A stretch of 64,000 nt of DNA from DASSUW01 sp963759375 (GTDB lineage Bacteria > Actinomycetota > Thermoleophilia > Solirubrobacterales > Solirubrobacteraceae). Under the pieces are notes generated by a model. It saw nothing but the letters and a program-made list of their open reading frames with translations. It was not told the DNA's origin and made no database searches. The stretch covers positions 11,658 through 75,657 of the forward strand of contig CAVWYY010000005.1 of the NCBI GenBank assembly GCA_963759375.1. Direction: 5' to 3'. A program made the translations under genes and the position numbers. Positions 61,875 through 64,000 of the stretch are shown piece by piece (positions within the stretch are counted from its first letter, which is position 1; every line of letters begins with the position of its first letter).

Positions 61875-62970
61875 GAGCGAACCGTCCGTAGTTGTAGTAG
61901 GCGGCACAGGCGCCCTCGGGGGACACCATGCAGGTGCCGATCGCGTGCTCGGGCGTGCAGGCGGTGCCGAACACCTTGCACTCCCAGGGCTTGATGACGC
62001 CCTTGAGCACCTCGCCGCACTGGCAGGCCTTGGGGTCGGCCACGCGCACGCCGGGCGCCGAGAAGCGCTGCTCGGCGTCGAGATCCGCGTAGGCGGGCGA
62101 CAGCCGCAGCGCGCTCTGCGAGATGAAGCCGAGCCCGCGCCACTCGAAGTGCGGCCGCAGCTCGAATACCTCGGCCATGACCTCGAGCGCCTTCGCGTTA
62201 CCGTCGTCGGGCACCACGCGCCGGTATTGGTTCTCGACCTCGCAGCGCCCGTCGGCCAGCTGGCGCAGGATCATCTCGATCGACTGCAGGATGTCGAGCG
62301 GCTCGAAGCCGGAGATGACCACCGGGCGCCCGTAGTCGGCCGGGATGAACTTCAGCGGCCGGGCGCCGACCACTGTGCACACGTGGCCGGGACCGATGAA
62401 GCCGTCGAGCCGCAGGTCGGGCGACTCCAGCAGCGCGCGCAGCGGCGGCACGATCGTCACGTGGTTGCAGACGCAGCTGAAGTTCGAGATCCCCTCGGCC
62501 TTGGCGCGCTTGAGCGTGAGCGCGGTCGACGGCGCGGTGGTCTCGAAGCCGATCGCGAAGAACACGACCTGGCGGTCGGGGTTCTCGCGCGCGATGCGCA
62601 GCGCGTCGAGCGGCGAGTAGACCATCCGCACGTCGGCGCCCGCGGCCTTGGCCTCCAGCAGCGTCCCGTTGGAGCCCGGGACACGCAGCATGTCGCCGAA
62701 GCAGGTGAAGATCACGCCGGGTTCGTGCGCGATGGCGATCCCGTCGTCGACCCGGCCCATCGGGATCACGCACACCGGGCAGCCGGGCCCGTGCACGAGC
62801 TCGACGTTCTCCGGCAGCAGGTCGTCGATCCCGTACTTGTAGATCGAGTGGGTGTGCCCGCCGCACACCTCCATGACCTTGTAGTGGCGGCCCGGGTCGA
62901 CGGTGGCCAGGATCTGGCCGGCGAGCACCTGGCCGAGCTCGGCGTCGCGGAACTCGTCGACGAACCTCAT
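61855..62970 (-). CDS. hypD: Hydrogenase maturation protein HypD
   Basis: HypD is the redox scaffold with HypC on which Fe(CN)2CO is assembled. The 371-residue protein carries VMEVCGGHTHSIYKYG, VHGPGCPVCVIPMG, FTCFGDMLRVPGS, FFAIGFETTAP, NFSCVCNHVTIVPP and FIGPGHVCTVVG. The C-terminal [4Fe-4S] site lies in DPKACQCGEVLKGVIKPWECKVFGTACTPEHAIGTCMVS. It is intact and of normal length. ATG 62970 overlaps the HypC-like gene by 4 bp. Confidence 0.94.
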   Translation of the reverse strand: MRFVDEFRDAELGQVLAGQILATVDPGRHYKVMEVCGGHTHSIYKYGIDDLLPENVELVHGPGCPVCVIPMGRVDDGIAIAHEPGVIFTCFGDMLRVPGSNGTLLEAKAAGADVRMVYSPLDALRIARENPDRQVVFFAIGFETTAPSTALTLKRAKAEGISNFSCVCNHVTIVPPLRALLESPDLRLDGFIGPGHVCTVVGARPLKFIPADYGRPVVISGFEPLDILQSIEMILRQLADGRCEVENQYRRVVPDDGNAKALEVMAEVFELRPHFEWRGLGFISQSALRLSPAYADLDAEQRFSAPGVRVADPKACQCGEVLKGVIKPWECKVFGTACTPEHAIGTCMVSPEGACAAYYNYGRFARERVVS

Positions 62971-63167
62971 GTCCTCACCAGCGCCACGTCGGCATGGACG
63001 AGCAGCGTGTCGCCCTCCTCGACCGCGTCGAGCAGCGCGACCTCGACCGACCGCACGTCGCCGTCGGCGTCCTCGCACACCGCGAGGTCCCCGTCGACCC
63101 GCATGACGCGCATCTCGACGGCCACGTCGCCGCACGTGATGCAGACGTCGTGGTCGCAGTCGCTCAC
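62967..63167 (-). CDS. HypC/HupF-like second chaperone
   Basis: The 66-residue protein keeps the HypC beta-barrel pattern (VAVEMRVMRVDGDLAVCEDADGDVRSVEVALLDAVEEGDTLLVHADVALVRT). It lacks the canonical MC N-terminus. It begins SDCDHDVCITCGDVAVEM instead, with C-xxxx-CxxC. Similar HupF-labelled proteins occur beside normal HypC in actinobacterial group 1h operons as I recall. The CxxC could bind metal or an intermediate. Coupled by 4-bp overlaps to hypC and hypD. Start GTG 63167. Confidence 0.75.
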   Translation of the reverse strand: MSDCDHDVCITCGDVAVEMRVMRVDGDLAVCEDADGDVRSVEVALLDAVEEGDTLLVHADVALVRT

Positions 63168-63442
63168 TCGATCACGCTCGCCCTGAGCTCCGCCAGCTCC
63201 TGTTCGTAGTCGGTGCCCATGCCCTCGAGCAGCTTGAGTGTGGCCTCGGCCTCCTCCTCGTCGACCTTCGACAGCGCGAATCCGACGTGGATCAGCACCC
63301 AGTCGCCCGGCTGGGCGCCATCGCCGTCGCTGTCGAGCAGACCGATGTTGATCGTGCGCTGCACGCCCGCGACATCGACCTTCGCCAGGCGATTGGTCTC
63401 GTCCACGACCTCGACGATCCTGCCTGGGATGGCCAGGCACAT
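63164..63442 (-). CDS. hypC: Hydrogenase assembly chaperone HypC
   Basis: HypC carries the Fe(CN)2CO unit between HypD and the large-subunit precursor. The 92-residue protein begins MCLAIPGRIVEVVD, with the essential Cys2, and has VAGVQRTINIGLLDSD, QPGDWVLIHVGFALSKVDEEEAEATLKLLEGMG, the typical HypC end. It is slightly long at the C-terminus. The gene starts 65 bp after the end of an upstream hydrogenase small-subunit gene. Confidence 0.92.
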   Translation of the reverse strand: MCLAIPGRIVEVVDETNRLAKVDVAGVQRTINIGLLDSDGDGAQPGDWVLIHVGFALSKVDEEEAEATLKLLEGMGTDYEQELAELRASVIE

Positions 63443-63485
63443 GGCGACCACCATTGCGCTCGCGACGCGCCTGAGCAACCCGCGG

Positions 63486-63499
63486 GTAATCCGGATTAC
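63486..63499. promoter_or_regulatory. Perfect 14-bp palindrome between the second small subunit and hypC
   Basis: GTAATCCGGATTAC is fully self-complementary and lies about 44 bp upstream of the hypC ATG. It could be an operator for internal transcription of hypC onward or, flanked by CGG and CGGGG, a short processing hairpin. No factor can be named. Confidence 0.4.
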
Positions 63500-63506
63500 G
63501 GGGCGA

Positions 63507-64000
63507 CTACCAGCGCGGCTCGTAGCCGCTGGCGAGGGTGGCCGCTCGGCCGGCGCCAGGCGGGCTCCTTTTCGTACCGCCGCTTCATGCTCTGGGCACG
63601 CAGGGTCTTGAGCGCCGGCCCATAGGCGAAGCGCGACGCCGTGGCGACCACCTTGCCCTTCATCCCGGTGTCGAACAGCGGCAGGTACTTGTCGGGGAAG
63701 CCCGGCATCGTGCAGGCCATGCAGATCCCGCCGACGTTGGGGCAGCCGCCGATCCCGTTGACCCAGCCGCGCGCGGGGACGTTGCACCTGACCACCGGGC
63801 CCTTGCAGCCGAACTTGACGAGGCAGCCCGCGTCGCCGAGATCGTCGGCGTAGTCGTTCTGCTCGGCGAAGCCGGCGCGGTTGCACACCTCGTGGACGGT
63901 CCGCTCGAACATCCAGGCGGGCCGCCCCTGTTCGTCGAGCTCGATCGGCCCCGTCGTGCCGGCCAGCTGGAGGACCAGGTACAGCAGCGTCTCGGTGATG
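63507..64000 (-). CDS. Second [NiFe] hydrogenase small subunit, C-terminal part, cut by the window edge
   Basis: The fragment reads in frame from the right edge: TVHEVCNRAGFAEQ, LVKFGCKGPVVRCNVPARGWVNGIGGCPNVGGICMACTMPGFPDKYLPLFDTG, ASRFAYGPALKTLR. This is clearly the medial/distal cluster region of an HhyS-like subunit, about 70-75% similar by eye to hhyS at 59736. Near 63545 one base shifts the end; joined it reads ATLASGYEPRW, stopping at 63507. No large-subunit gene follows; hypC does. The N-terminal proximal-cluster half lies beyond the window. It may pair with a large subunit encoded to the right or share HhyL. Confidence 0.82.

Noticed and set aside
59854..63186. An 1110-codon plus-strand open frame opposite the hydrogenase genes
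   Set aside because: It mirrors hhyS, hypE and hypD on the minus strand, whose motifs are unmistakable; the plus frame has no recognisable protein.

Overview
The window is about 70% GC by eye and densely packed. Many genes overlap by ATGA, GTGA, TGATG or TAGTG junctions, GTG starts are common, and GC-rich codons dominate. A group 1h-type (high-affinity, HhyLS-like) [NiFe] hydrogenase operon, an LAL-type LuxR regulator, a liv-type ABC operon and mreB fit a high-GC actinobacterium. A soil member of Thermoleophilia (Solirubrobacterales) is my best guess, but this is inference from gene style, not a search result.

Layout. 1-964: a broken tyrosine integrase running off the left edge beside tRNA-Arg(ACG) and tRNA-Ser(GCT). 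989-2741: mreB and a divergent LysE-type exporter. 2757-5690: intact tRNA-Ser(TGA), then a 2.8-kb island bounded by an exact 58-bp duplication of the tRNA 3' part. It carries a lipoprotein, a ribbon-helix-helix-like protein, an excisionase-like remnant and a broken secreted protein. 5691-11428: metal efflux (CDF plus ArsR), TauE-like permease, methyltransferase, Mop protein, 2OG oxygenase, ATP-dependent DNA ligase and a flippase-like membrane protein. 11588-17085: alkaline phosphatase, thioesterase, acyl-CoA dehydrogenase and small membrane or secreted proteins. 17150-23752: a livFGHM-type operon with an acyl-CoA synthetase inside it. 23874-29905: PQQ-type sugar dehydrogenase, serS, cytochrome c, cupredoxin, flavin reductase. 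29961-38839: nuoA-I, with nuoF heavily frameshifted and nuoJ-N absent. 38840-48379: phosphoesterase, an oxidoreductase/LAL-regulator fusion ORF, queA, a two-component pair, terC behind a candidate riboswitch, and dedA.

48372-64000 (minus strand) is a nearly continuous hydrogenase operon. In order of transcription it holds a second small subunit (cut by the right edge), hypC, a hypC-like paralogue, hypD, hypE, hhyS, hhyL, a NifU/Rieske-like protein, DUF5947- and DUF6084-like proteins, another conserved partner, maturation protease, hypA, hypB, a SIS-domain protein, a membrane protein, hypF, a Fur-family regulator and a NicO-type nickel permease. Together these encode H2-oxidising catalytic subunits, the full CN/CO/Ni insertion pathway, probable Fe-S electron relays, nickel uptake and a candidate metal-responsive regulator. 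With the nuo genes and small redox proteins, the window looks rich in respiratory energy conservation from trace H2 and organic donors.

Caution. Several genes are interrupted by single-base indels that leave conserved protein readable in successive frames. The densest patches are 33.36-34.71 kb (nuoF) and 55.6-59.9 kb (hydrogenase accessory genes), at roughly one indel per 100-150 bp, between kilobases of clean sequence. I read these as likely sequence errors. Entries typed pseudogene on this ground may be functional in the cell.
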